DNA of 64,000 bases from Branchiostoma floridae (lineage: Eukaryota > Chordata > Leptocardii > Amphioxiformes > Branchiostomatidae): NCBI RefSeq assembly GCF_000003815.2, contig NC_049990.1, positions 14,215,818 to 14,279,817 on the forward strand. Reading direction: 5' to 3'. Position 1 is the stretch's first letter, and each line of letters opens with the position of its first letter. Of this stretch, positions 32,301-43,500 are shown piece by piece. The notes below the pieces were generated by a model, which was not told the origin of the DNA, ran no database searches, and worked only from the letters and a program-made list of their open reading frames with translations. A program made the translations under genes and the position numbers.

Positions 32301-35300
32301 CAAATATGTCCCTGAATCCCCTATTTGATCCAGGGACAAATGACATTTATTGATTTTTAGGACATATGACGTCAGGAATAGGTTAAAGGTGCGTAGAAGT
32401 CGATACCTGCCGCTGACCCTTTTCAATATTTGTTTCTTCATTCAACAATAGGCAATGGCAAGTGTCGAAAAAGTGTTGCAGCTTGTGCGAGACGAAGTCA
32501 AAGAGCACAAAGAGACCTTCAACCGGGACAACATCCGCGACTTCATCGACTCCTTCCTACTGGAGATGCAGAACCAGACAGACCTCGACGGCAGCACCTT
32601 CACCGAGAGGCAGTTGGAGATGACCGTGTTTGACCTCTTCAATGCTGGCACGGAAACCGTATCGACTACCATGTGGTGGGCCTGCCTGCTGATGATCCTT
32701 AACCCAGACGTACAAAATAAGGTAAGCAGAGTCGCTCAACGAAGTGCTTACGTGTAGATTTAACATCTACACGTAAGCACTTCGTTGAGCGACTCTGCTG
32801 TTGACGTTATTTACAAAATTATGATAAATGATGACAAATAAAGATGATTTTGAACCCTTTGATCGTTAGTAGGGATTGTATCAAAACTAGATTTCGAAGG
32901 CATATAGTAATTCTAACTACCTAAAGTCTATTTTTTTCCATAACATATGAGGTAAGATCAAAAATTTTAAACCAAAAAGTTTTGCATCTAAAAGTGAAGC
33001 TTTTTCGAGCTTCACTGGGGAAAAATGCGTCACATCGATAGTAATGTGAACATACGCTTTTTATAATGTGTCCGAGGGATGTAACGTCAAAACCCGAGGA
33101 CATAAAAGAGCCCAAAACTCTCGAGAAAAGAAATCAACACCCTGAAAAAAAGAAATTTGATTTATGCAGATACATTTTGTGAACATTTACATAATATGTG
33201 TATTATAATGTACTGCTTTTATTAGCTTATGTGTAACCGGTATGCCATTTTTTAATGATTTACCTCTAGGAATTATAATTATACATTCACATGAATAATA
33301 TACTTATACTTCTTGTATGTCTTATACGGCCATAATTTACATATATATATATATATTTAAGTCCCTTATCATGAAAACATTGCAATTACAGAATTTCCTA
33401 ATCAATATGTATCTTATTGCGCACATCCCTGATCTTTGAAGTCAGTTCTGTCTTTCTAAATCTATATAAAACACATTGGGGGCAAAAGAGGTCGATAAAG
33501 ACCAAATTGATCGTAGGCTATTATCAAAACTAATTGTGGAACGGGCATCCTCTTCATTTTAGGTACAAGAGGAGATTGGGCAGGTCCTTGGTCGAGACAG
33601 CCGTCCGTCCATGGCCTACCGGTCACAAATGCCGTACACAACCGCTACAGTTGCCGAGATCCAGCGGTACGGAGCCGTGTCACCTATTGGTTTACCCCAT
33701 GCCGTGCCTCGCGACACAGAGTTCTACGGGTACGTCACATATTGACTTTTTGAACAATGAGCCTGGACTTTTTTTCATTGTGTGTTCCATGAAATGTTTA
33801 AGTGTGTAAATATTTATTGATGGAAACATTCAAAAACAGTAGGTAACTAGAAAGGCCGACATTTGCTTAAGAGCAAATACAGCATATTTCAGCCATACCC
33901 CTTCCCACGCAACATTGGACTGTTCCAAATCACCCCTGCGCAAAAATGGAACATCCTCTTAACAGTACATTATCCCCCAAAGTGGACTGGTATTGTGAAT
34001 TGACTCCAGGTAAAAACAGAGCTTGCTTCTATTTTTCAGAAAATGACAATAATCACACCTTCCATTCAGAAAATTTTCATCATGACTGAAAATTGTTGAA
34101 TGACTTCATGTAATGTCATTAACAATTTTCAGTACGATAACTAGGTGTAAGTTTAAAAAAGTATAAGCTCCTTGTGATGTGGGTACATTTATTATTGCAA
34201 TGAACTTTTTTTATTCAAGTAGGGCATACGATTTAATAATTATCAAGCAGGTGCAGGTACTGTAGGAGCGTTTGTTTTCTTCAAGCTGTAAAACTGTTAA
34301 ACTGTTTTACTTTGTATGCAATCAACCATCGAGCCTATTCTTATTTTAGTTTAACAACTTCCTGCCAGACCCGGAAGATACGATTGAACCTTGTTCGAGG
34401 ATTTATTTTCGTCTGTCTGGTCAGTCTGTTCATACCCTGGCGCTGAGAGTGTTTTATTGGGCTGAAACTCTGGCAGTTTAAAGTTACTTCCAATTTAAAT
34501 GTTCAAAGTTTATGCCAAACAACAACAGCACTAGGAAATGTGGCCACTATAGACAGGTGGTCACTATAGAGAAAATGCTGATCTATTGACTAGGAGCCAT
34601 ACGTTACACATGATTTCAGTACACTGATCATTAATCATATAAACATTGCACAGGTAAGCCAATTGTTTAGATGTACAATTAAGTTCAAATAATTCTGAAG
34701 AGAAATATTGATGAGAAAATAATCATTCTCGCCACTGTCTAACTTATAATTACGTATCAAAACTAAACGCAGATTTTCTGACTAACGCACCTTTCGCCGA
34801 CTTCATCATAGGACCGCCGGCTATCAATCAAACACGGCTGTTGATTAGACTTAGAGTTTCAAACAGTCATGTGCTGTGTGCCAGTTGACAGCGAACTTCA
34901 TGCTACGTGATGTTTTACATTGCTTGGACCTTCTTTCCTACAGCGGTGCTTCTACAAAATATTTAGACTGTAACACTGAGTTTTATAGAATAGAATTTGA
35001 CGCAGAACAGCGTTTTTTGCTGGGTATTTTTTTTGAAACATGTCCGTGGGAATATCAGCGAGGCGGCGACGTAGGGATATCAGACCGTCAACAAAAGTCG
35101 CACGGCGGCTAACGGCGCAGCGAAGATACTAGCGCTATAAATAAGCGCTTCAACTAAGGATGGCAACCCGTACAATATTTTTGTATACTGTTGAGCTAAG
35201 TAAAGTTTGTTGTTTATGAGGTTTTAGTTGTCTTTGAAGCTTTGACCCGAAATATTTTAAAGTCAAACTGCTGAAGAGAAGTAAGTGACTGCTACGATTA

Positions 35301-38084
35301 TCGTAGATATGGCCCTAAAAAAACTGATAAAAGAAGCCTTCTCAATAGCCTAAAATGCAAGAGCTTCCGGGGGGGGCTTCGCCCACCTGGGTCCCCCCCA
35401 CAGTGGCCCTGCCCCTGGACCCCGCCAGGGACATTCGGCGGCCCCCGGACCCCTGTCCGACGCTTTGAAAAAAATCCTGGCGAGAAGTCTGTACGGCCTG
35501 AGTGTTCAAGTTAACGTATTGTGTGGTCCCGCTTATGAATATTAATTAGCCTTCGCTTTCCTCTTCGCTGATTGGCTGAACCATTAATTGAATTAACTCT
35601 TCCTGCCGGCTAGACGCAGGTGCAGATGTCGGCTCTGTGGGGTGAACGTCCGAAAGGTCACGGCATGGAGAACGAAAGAAAACCAATTTCCCCTAAAAAA
35701 AAGTGCTGTAATTAAGCCTTTTACAGTACTTTATGCCAAAAATTTTACTTGGATCATTTTACCAACTATATTATGCCTATCTATACCAAATGTTACTCAT
35801 ACCAGGGTACAGGGGTGCAAAATATACCGTTATAAGACCGTCAACAACAGTCGCACGGAGCTAACAGCGCAGCGAAAATACCATTGCTAGCGTTTCAACT
35901 TCGGATAACAAGTTATAAGTACTGTTGAACTCAGTAACGTTAAAGTTTGTTTTTAGTTGCCTTTGACGGTTTGACCTGAAACAGTGTTACGCTAAACTCC
36001 TGAAGAGAAGTTAAGTGACTGCTGCGATTATCATAGATATGCCCCTAAGAACTGATACAATATAAAGCCTTCTGAATAGTCTAAAATGCGAGAGCCTTAG
36101 GCGGGCTTTGCTCCCCCTGGCGGGAACACTGCTATATACGGGATCATGAGGCCCCGCTTATGAATATTAATTAGCCTTTGGCCTCCTCTTCGCTGATTGG
36201 CTAGGTCTTTGATTCAATTAACTCTCCGGCTGACGCGCACAGGTGTGGCTCTGTGCGGGGTCACGGAAGGTCACGTAAGGAGGCCAAAAGAAAACAAATT
36301 TCCCCTCAGAAAAGTGCCAAAATTAATCATTTTAAAGTTGTTTATGTCAAAAATTTTACTTGAATCTTGTTACCAAGTATCTAATGCCTATCTATACCAA
36401 ATTTCAGGTCATTTAATTGTAATACCAGGGTACAGGAGCCAAAAGTGTCCTTTTTTGGTCAAAAATTGGCCAAAAATCGCAAAAATAAGCATTTTGTTGC
36501 ACTGTACACCAAAAGTGTTATTGAATTTATATGAAGGGATTATCAAGGCACATCTGTGTCAAATTTCAGCTCATTCGGTTGCAATACCAAGGTACAGGAG
36601 CCAAAAGTGTCCTTTTTTGGTCAAAAATTGGTCAAAAAATCGCAAAAAAAAGCATTTTGTTGTACTGTACACCAAAAGTGTTCTTAAATTTATATGGGGG
36701 CATTATCAAGGCACATCTCTGTCAAATTTCAGCTCATTTGGTTGTAATACCAGGGTACAGGGGCCAAAAGTGTCCTTTTTTGGTCAAAAATTGGTCAAAA
36801 ATCGCAAAAATAAGCATTTTGTTGTACTGTACACCAAAACTGATATTGAATCTATATGGGGGACTTATCAAGGCACATCTGTGCCAAATTTCAGCTCATT
36901 CGGTTATAATACCAGGGTACAGGGGGCCCAAATATACAGTTTTGGTCTTAAGATGACCAAAAAACCTTAATAAAATCATTTAAGAGACAGATATGGAAAA
37001 AATGAAAAAAACACCCGAGGGTATTGGCCCACTCTACCCTTGTGCCAAATTTCAAGTCATTCGGTTGAGGAACAACGGAGATACCGTGTTCTGAAGATTT
37101 GACAGGAGAAAGAAAGAAAGAAAGAAACATTACGAATACAATATATTTCACCATACCTATGGTATGGCTGAAATATAACAAAGAAGATGCCCACAAAGCG
37201 GCCCTTTAGATATATTGTAACTTTTAAGATTGGATTTTATTTGGATTCTGGTCAAAACTGGATTGATGTTAAGAAGATGAACGACTCAACCCGGATTCTT
37301 CAAACTTTCTTAAAGTAAAATGAGCGGTTCGCATAATATTTAAATTATACGATTCACATATGGTTTGGGCCGTTCAAATTTACAAAATATAATTGGTCAA
37401 AATCACACTAGGCCTAATTAAAAACTAAAACACTGCTTTATTATTATCGTATTGTGGATATCTAATCAACGCTAGAAGATCTGCATCGTTTGATGAACAT
37501 GTTTTCTGAAGGCGAATTCATTTGGGTACTACTTTAATAGACATACTTGATTTTGATACGCCATACTGTTAATTTCTAAAGTAATCGGGCATATGTTTCT
37601 GTCCTGCATAGGTACATAATACCCAAGGACACAATCGTCTTTGCCGGTCAGTGGTCAGTTCACCACGATCCAGAACTTTTCCCAGAACCAGACATGTTCG
37701 ACCCGGAGCGATTCCTGGATGATGAAGGCAACTTTAAGAACATTGAGTATTTCATGCCGTTTTCCATGGGTAAGTTTTACGTTGTTAAGTTATAAATGAT
37801 TCAACTTATACATTTTCTGAACCCTTTCTTCATACAACATATCCCATGTAAAGGACATAAAGACTACTCTGTTTTAATTTCTTCTCTATGATTTCTTGCA
37901 AGGTCCGCGATCATGCATGGGGCAGCCACTGGCTGAAGTTCAACTGTTCCTGCTGTTTACTAACCTTATGCAGAACTTCAAACTGAAGTTGCCAGAAGGC
38001 GCCGCAAAACCATCCTCTGAGGGTGTCATGGGCATTACACTTGCCCCGAAACCTTTTGATCTTGTAGCCATCCCACGTGATTAA
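29379..38084 (+). CDS. Cytochrome P450, CYP2-like, complete, nine exons
   Basis: Exons: 29379-29540, 30023-30097, 30574-30691, 31375-31518, 31971-32176, 32452-32721, 33563-33729, 37612-37769 and 37903-38084. They sum to 1,482 bp (493 residues), the usual length for CYP2 enzymes, with all phases consistent. Seen: N-terminal membrane anchor (VLVLLVVLLMTYVYV), proline hinge PRNLPPGPWGWP, helix C WWEQR, helix I oxygen-binding AGTET, helix K EIQR, and heme loop FSMGPRSCMGQ with the Cys ligand. Family knowledge: ER-anchored haem monooxygenase supplied with electrons by P450 reductase. The substrate cannot be told. Intron 3 has a SINE, the exon 6 donor abuts a hairpin, and intron 7 holds a 3.3-kb element. 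Confidence 0.93.
30950..31365 (+). mobile_element. tRNA-derived SINE in P450 intron 3
   Basis: B-box GGTTCGAATCT (near 31016) follows GGGACCGAGAGGTTTC. Next comes a block shared with the SINE at 48.1 kb: CTTGTGCCCTTGGGAAAGG, then ACTTTACACGGCTTTCC, CGTCCCTCGGATAGAACG and CGTTAAAGAA. The 3' end is (CAATAA)n. Same strand as the gene. Confidence 0.75.
32725..32799. repeat. Perfect 35-bp hairpin at P450 exon 6 donor
   Basis: Arms 32725-32759 and 32765-32799 are exact reverse complements separated by TTAAC. The left arm starts at intron position +4 of the exon 6 donor (GT at 32722). In RNA the stem would cover part of the U1 binding site. It may be a real regulatory structure or a fold-back assembly artefact. 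Confidence 0.9.
33844..37178 (-). mobile_element. 3,335-bp Helitron/Helentron-like element, left copy (P450 intron 7)
   Basis: It pairs with 40962-44296 in opposite orientation with a constant coordinate sum (78140), so there is no net indel over 3.3 kb; every stretch I compared is identical. Read in element orientation (minus strand here), it starts near ATATTTCAGCCATACC and carries a GAAA microsatellite near that end. It ends in TTTGCTCTTAAGCAAA (6-bp stem), TGTCGGCCTTT and CTAG. The 16-bp terminal repeat is present inverted about 40 bp inside the 3' end. A terminal hairpin, a CTRR end and asymmetric nested inverted repeats are Helitron/Helentron traits. No transposase or Rep/helicase is coded, so it is non-autonomous. 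Open frames inside are tandem-repeat artefacts. Confidence 0.75.
36430..36935 (+). repeat. 162-bp tandem repeat inside the element (mirror at 41205-41710)
   Basis: Units start at GGTACAGGRGCCAAAAGTG near 36430, 36591 and 36753, with a partial fourth near 36915. Unit length is divisible by three, so open frames of up to 257 codons persist, with a repeating GYRSQKCPFLVKNW-like translation. No coding evidence. The arm also holds two diverged copies of a roughly 750-bp block (compare 35083-35160 with 35837-35900). Confidence 0.75.
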
Positions 38085-39660
38085 AAAGTCGTGGTTCGAG
38101 AGCAGATAATGACGCTTGAATGTTAGAGTTTTGAAAGTATCTTCACAACTACAGTTTATGATACTGGGTTTAAAGCGTTTCTAGTAGCATACGTAATGAT
38201 CACAACTTTTAACCTTCCTTTGTGCATTCATAATCAGTGTATGCCACATAGAATTCTTAACATGAAAACTAGGATTAAAAATCAGAAAACCGTGTTATTC
38301 AAATCCGTTAAAAAGTGTGATAGGTAATATTGTGTCACGGCAGATTTTAAACATAGGAGAGTTACAGGGGTTCAAAAGTAAACTGCTTGCGGGCAGGTGA
38401 GACATTATTGGCCATTAGGTGGCTAGTGCACGTTGATTGGTATTTCTGAAGGGACATTTGCTATATTTCTAGGTTAAGTAATATGGAAAATTAAGTTGTA
38501 AAGGGTGAGCATAGTATCATTTCCCAAATGCATAGTATTTGCATAATGTTGATATTTCAGCTCTCTGAATCTGGTTGGCGTTGATATGATTTATCTTAAT
38601 TATAGATAAACATCAAGCATTAAATGTTGTTCATAACAGTATCTTTTTTGTTACAGTTTGCTATTTACGTTTAACGTTATTTGATATAAGGTATAAAACC
38701 AAAATGTAGGTCTCAGCTCTGATTTTCTATTATATTTTGATGTAATAGAAAATTGATATTTGTTTAACCTTTGAAAAACAAAGATATCGATGATGACATA
38801 TATATCATACTTAGCTGTCGACCGTCTCACGAGACGACAAGAGCCGAAGAGAGATGTTAATTACATATTCAATATAAACGTGTTTCCGCCGGATCGATCT
38901 TTAACACATATTCAATGCATTAAAGGCTGTGTGGTGGTATGCGTGTTTGTGTTTATTCAATTTGGTTGTCAGTACCTTTTGCCAGTGTATGTTTTTCAAA
39001 ATAGACATCAACGTAACGTATACCATGTAAAGTTTTACCACTTCCACAAAATTAGACATGTTTCTTTATCAGGTTAATTTTTTAACCCTTCTTATTTTTA
39101 CACAATCATGCAACAGATAATAGTCTACCATGGCTCGAAAAAAAATGCATCACAGTACTAGTGCAATATATATATACAAGAAAATTTATTGACATAAGAC
39201 AGATAACTCTATAGAAGAAAACCTATATACACATGGGATGTCAACAACAACAAAAAAAACTTTTAAACCCCTAAAAAAAAAAGCAAACTAGCTTTGCATG
39301 GTATAAAGTTTTACAGATCTATAGATGAAAAAATACTATATATTCTTATTTATAATTAATATACTACAGTATAATATTTTTCAATGCCATTACTTTACAT
39401 GATTTACACAATATTTTGTGATGGACGCCTGATCTTGAGGTAGAGTGGTTTAAAACATAACATGAATCATCTCTCCGTATATCCTTAAGCTGTAGATTAA
39501 ACTTCTAAATGTTATCTGTCAAAAAACATTTACATAATATCATAATAGAAGTATATTGCACATTTTGCATATTGCACATTTCTACTTGAAATATATACTG
39601 AAATTGAAAAACTACTCTGAATTTTTAACCCCTCCTTCACGGGATCTTGCATAGAAATTT
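38085..39660. other. P450 3' flank, no gene seen
   Basis: AT-rich, with TATATA runs and A/T homopolymers. It lies between the inverted element copies. No supported open frames. Confidence 0.6.
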
Positions 39661-39664
39661 GATA

Positions 39665-40075
39665 TATATACAATCTTTATTGACACGACAAAAGTACAGC
39701 GACTTTCGTAAGGTCTACATGTATAACAACTACTTAGTAATACAGTACAACTAAACACATATATATGGATATCTATAGGTATGGATACATCAACATAAAG
39801 AGTCTAGCATGTCATTTACACTATTGGTTCTACGGTATAAACAATCGTGGATATATTTCCCTACTTGTACACAATGTGGATTATCGCCTCACAGAATGTA
39901 CTTGAATTTATCTATCGAACAGAGAGTAGCAAAGTCTTTAGAGCAAGTGGAAAGTAATGTGAAAAGCTCTGTGCGTTTATCATCATATCGAGAGCAATCC
40001 ATAACGAAGTGACGTTCGTCATCGATCTCATTTGGGCAGAATGGACAAAACACACACACAGCATCGTACATTTCA
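39665..40075 (-). mobile_element. LINE 3' remnant (reverse-transcriptase tail), antisense
   Basis: Minus-strand frame 40071-39889 contains CPFCPNEIDDERHFVMDC and SRYDDKRTELF, the CxxC ... HFxxxC Zn-knuckle-like tail of CR1/Jockey-type reverse transcriptases. It is followed by a short UTR ending in GTGTCAATAAAGATTG. It is 5'-truncated. Confidence 0.65.
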
Positions 40076-40404
40076 ATTTTTAGATATTCTTATTTATACA
40101 AACTGATAAAGACACACACAAATGCAGGCCGTACATGAAAACATGCCATAAGATATGACGATTACTTACAATTAGTAAGAAAGTTTGTTTACTAAGTTAC
40201 AGACCATTTTAATCCATCAACCTTAGGAATTATAATTCTAACATCATCTTCTGACATAATAACACATAAAGATGAGACCACTGTTCATGATACATATATA
40301 TATATTTCATATACATAAAATACATAAGTGAGAACTCAGGAATGTCACAATATTCCATATATTGTTAATGATTTAAGATCAGTAGAAAGTTGTGTCGGGT
40401 TATG

Positions 40405-40542
40405 CTATGATGGTAGGATCATGTTAACATAAAGAAAACTCAGAAGAGCTGCTACTGAAATGCTGAGAAGTTGTAAGCTGCTGCTGATCCTTGTTGTGAA
40501 ACTTGGACATGGTTCATCATATCTACTGCAACATGATGCGGC
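40405..40542 (-). CDS. VWA-Cache gene last exon (hydrophobic C-terminus)
   Basis: Acceptor TTTTACAG precedes 40542; phase 0. It encodes 45 residues starting AASCCSRYDEPCPSFTTR and ending in a hydrophobic stretch with no charged tail before TAG. This fits a GPI signal. It is separated from the previous exon by the 3,335-bp element. Confidence 0.7.
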   Translation of the reverse strand, partial: AASCCSRYDEPCPSFTTRISSSLQLLSISVAALLSFLYVNMILPS

Positions 40543-43500
40543 CTGTAAAATTCAAATAATAAATATATCATTCACTGACAGGACTTTAATATTTCGCATC
40601 AATATACAACTCTTACTCATACACATTGTCTCAAATTACTCATATTGAGTATACAGTATTATATCAACAAAATTGGAGAAAGAGAATATCATTTATCATG
40701 ATCCTTTATTAAGAAACCTTTTGGCATGGTCCACTCTTCTAACCACATGGCTATAGTACAATTATCATGTAATTCCTTTTTGTGACAATCACTTCAAAAT
40801 TAAGAAAAAGGAAGAATTATCAGTATTTTTTGTGAGAAGAAACCATGCTCATTTGTTTCAAATTAACAAAGCCTTCAGCACAGAATTTGAATATAAATGC
40901 TGTCACTCATGGTATGTTTTAGAAAACAACATCATGAATACCGCAAAGCATGACGCTATTATTATATTTCAGCCATACCATAGGTATGGTGAAATATATT
41001 GTATTCGTAATGTTTCTTTCTTTCTTTCTTTCTCCTGTCAAATCTTCAGAACACGGTATCTCCGTTGTTCCTCAACCGAATGACTTGAAATTTGGCACAA
41101 GGGTAGAGTGGGCCAATACCCTCGGGTGTTTTTTTCATTTTTTCCATATCTGTCTCTTAAATGATTTTATTAAGGTTTTTTGGTCATCTTAAGACCAAAA
41201 CTGTATATTTGGGCCCCCTGTACCCTGGTATTATAACCGAATGAGCTGAAATTTGGCACAGATGTGCCTTGATAAGTCCCCCATATAGATTCAATATCAG
41301 TTTTGGTGTACAGTACAACAAAATGCTTATTTTTGCGATTTTTGACCAATTTTTGACCAAAAAAGGACACTTTTGGCCCCTGTACCCTGGTATTACAACC
41401 AAATGAGCTGAAATTTGACAGAGATGTGCCTTGATAATGCCCCCATATAAATTTAAGAACACTTTTGGTGTACAGTACAACAAAATGCTTTTTTTTGCGA
41501 TTTTTTGACCAATTTTTGACCAAAAAAGGACACTTTTGGCTCCTGTACCTTGGTATTGCAACCGAATGAGCTGAAATTTGACACAGATGTGCCTTGATAA
41601 TCCCTTCATATAAATTCAATAACACTTTTGGTGTACAGTGCAACAAAATGCTTATTTTTGCGATTTTTGGCCAATTTTTGACCAAAAAAGGACACTTTTG
41701 GCTCCTGTACCCTGGTATTACAATTAAATGACCTGAAATTTGGTATAGATAGGCATTAGATACTTGGTAACAAGATTCAAGTAAAATTTTTGACATAAAC
41801 AACTTTAAAATGATTAATTTTGGCACTTTTCTGAGGGGAAATTTGTTTTCTTTTGGCCTCCTTACGTGACCTTCCGTGACCCCGCACAGAGCCACACCTG
41901 TGCGCGTCAGCCGGAGAGTTAATTGAATCAAAGACCTAGCCAATCAGCGAAGAGGAGGCCAAAGGCTAATTAATATTCATAAGCGGGGCCTCATGATCCC
42001 GTATATAGCAGTGTTCCCGCCAGGGGGAGCAAAGCCCGCCTAAGGCTCTCGCATTTTAGACTATTCAGAAGGCTTTATATTGTATCAGTTCTTAGGGGCA
42101 TATCTATGATAATCGCAGCAGTCACTTAACTTCTCTTCAGGAGTTTAGCGTAACACTGTTTCAGGTCAAACCGTCAAAGGCAACTAAAAACAAACTTTAA
42201 CGTTACTGAGTTCAACAGTACTTATAACTTGTTATCCGAAGTTGAAACGCTAGCAATGGTATTTTCGCTGCGCTGTTAGCTCCGTGCGACTGTTGTTGAC
42301 GGTCTTATAACGGTATATTTTGCACCCCTGTACCCTGGTATGAGTAACATTTGGTATAGATAGGCATAATATAGTTGGTAAAATGATCCAAGTAAAATTT
42401 TTGGCATAAAGTACTGTAAAAGGCTTAATTACAGCACTTTTTTTTAGGGGAAATTGGTTTTCTTTCGTTCTCCATGCCGTGACCTTTCGGACGTTCACCC
42501 CACAGAGCCGACATCTGCACCTGCGTCTAGCCGGCAGGAAGAGTTAATTCAATTAATGGTTCAGCCAATCAGCGAAGAGGAAAGCGAAGGCTAATTAATA
42601 TTCATAAGCGGGACCACACAATACGTTAACTTGAACACTCAGGCCGTACAGACTTCTCGCCAGGATTTTTTTCAAAGCGTCGGACAGGGGTCCGGGGGCC
42701 GCCGAATGTCCCTGGCGGGGTCCAGGGGCAGGGCCACTGTGGGGGGGACCCAGGTGGGCGAAGCCCCCCCCGGAAGCTCTTGCATTTTAGGCTATTGAGA
42801 AGGCTTCTTTTATCAGTTTTTTTAGGGCCATATCTACGATAATCGTAGCAGTCACTTACTTCTCTTCAGCAGTTTGACTTTAAAATATTTCGGGTCAAAG
42901 CTTCAAAGACAACTAAAACCTCATAAACAACAAACTTTACTTAGCTCAACAGTATACAAAAATATTGTACGGGTTGCCATCCTTAGTTGAAGCGCTTATT
43001 TATAGCGCTAGTATCTTCGCTGCGCCGTTAGCCGCCGTGCGACTTTTGTTGACGGTCTGATATCCCTACGTCGCCGCCTCGCTGATATTCCCACGGACAT
43101 GTTTCAAAAAAAATACCCAGCAAAAAACGCTGTTCTGCGTCAAATTCTATTCTATAAAACTCAGTGTTACAGTCTAAATATTTTGTAGAAGCACCGCTGT
43201 AGGAAAGAAGGTCCAAGCAATGTAAAACATCACGTAGCATGAAGTTCGCTGTCAACTGGCACACAGCACATGACTGTTTGAAACTCTAAGTCTAATCAAC
43301 AGCCGTGTTTGATTGATAGCCGGCGGTCCTATGATGAAGTCGGCGAAAGGTGCGTTAGTCAGAAAATCTGCGTTTAGTTTTGATACGTAATTATAAGTTA
43401 GACAGTGGCGAGAATGATTATTTTCTCATCAATATTTCTCTTCAGAATTATTTGAACTTAATTGTACATCTAAACAATTGGCTTACCTGTGCAATGTTTA

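Noticed and set aside
36197-36970. 257-codon open frame, with its mirror at 41170-41943
   Set aside because: It translates 162-bp tandem repeats (divisible by three) inside a transposable element; no domain or splice support.
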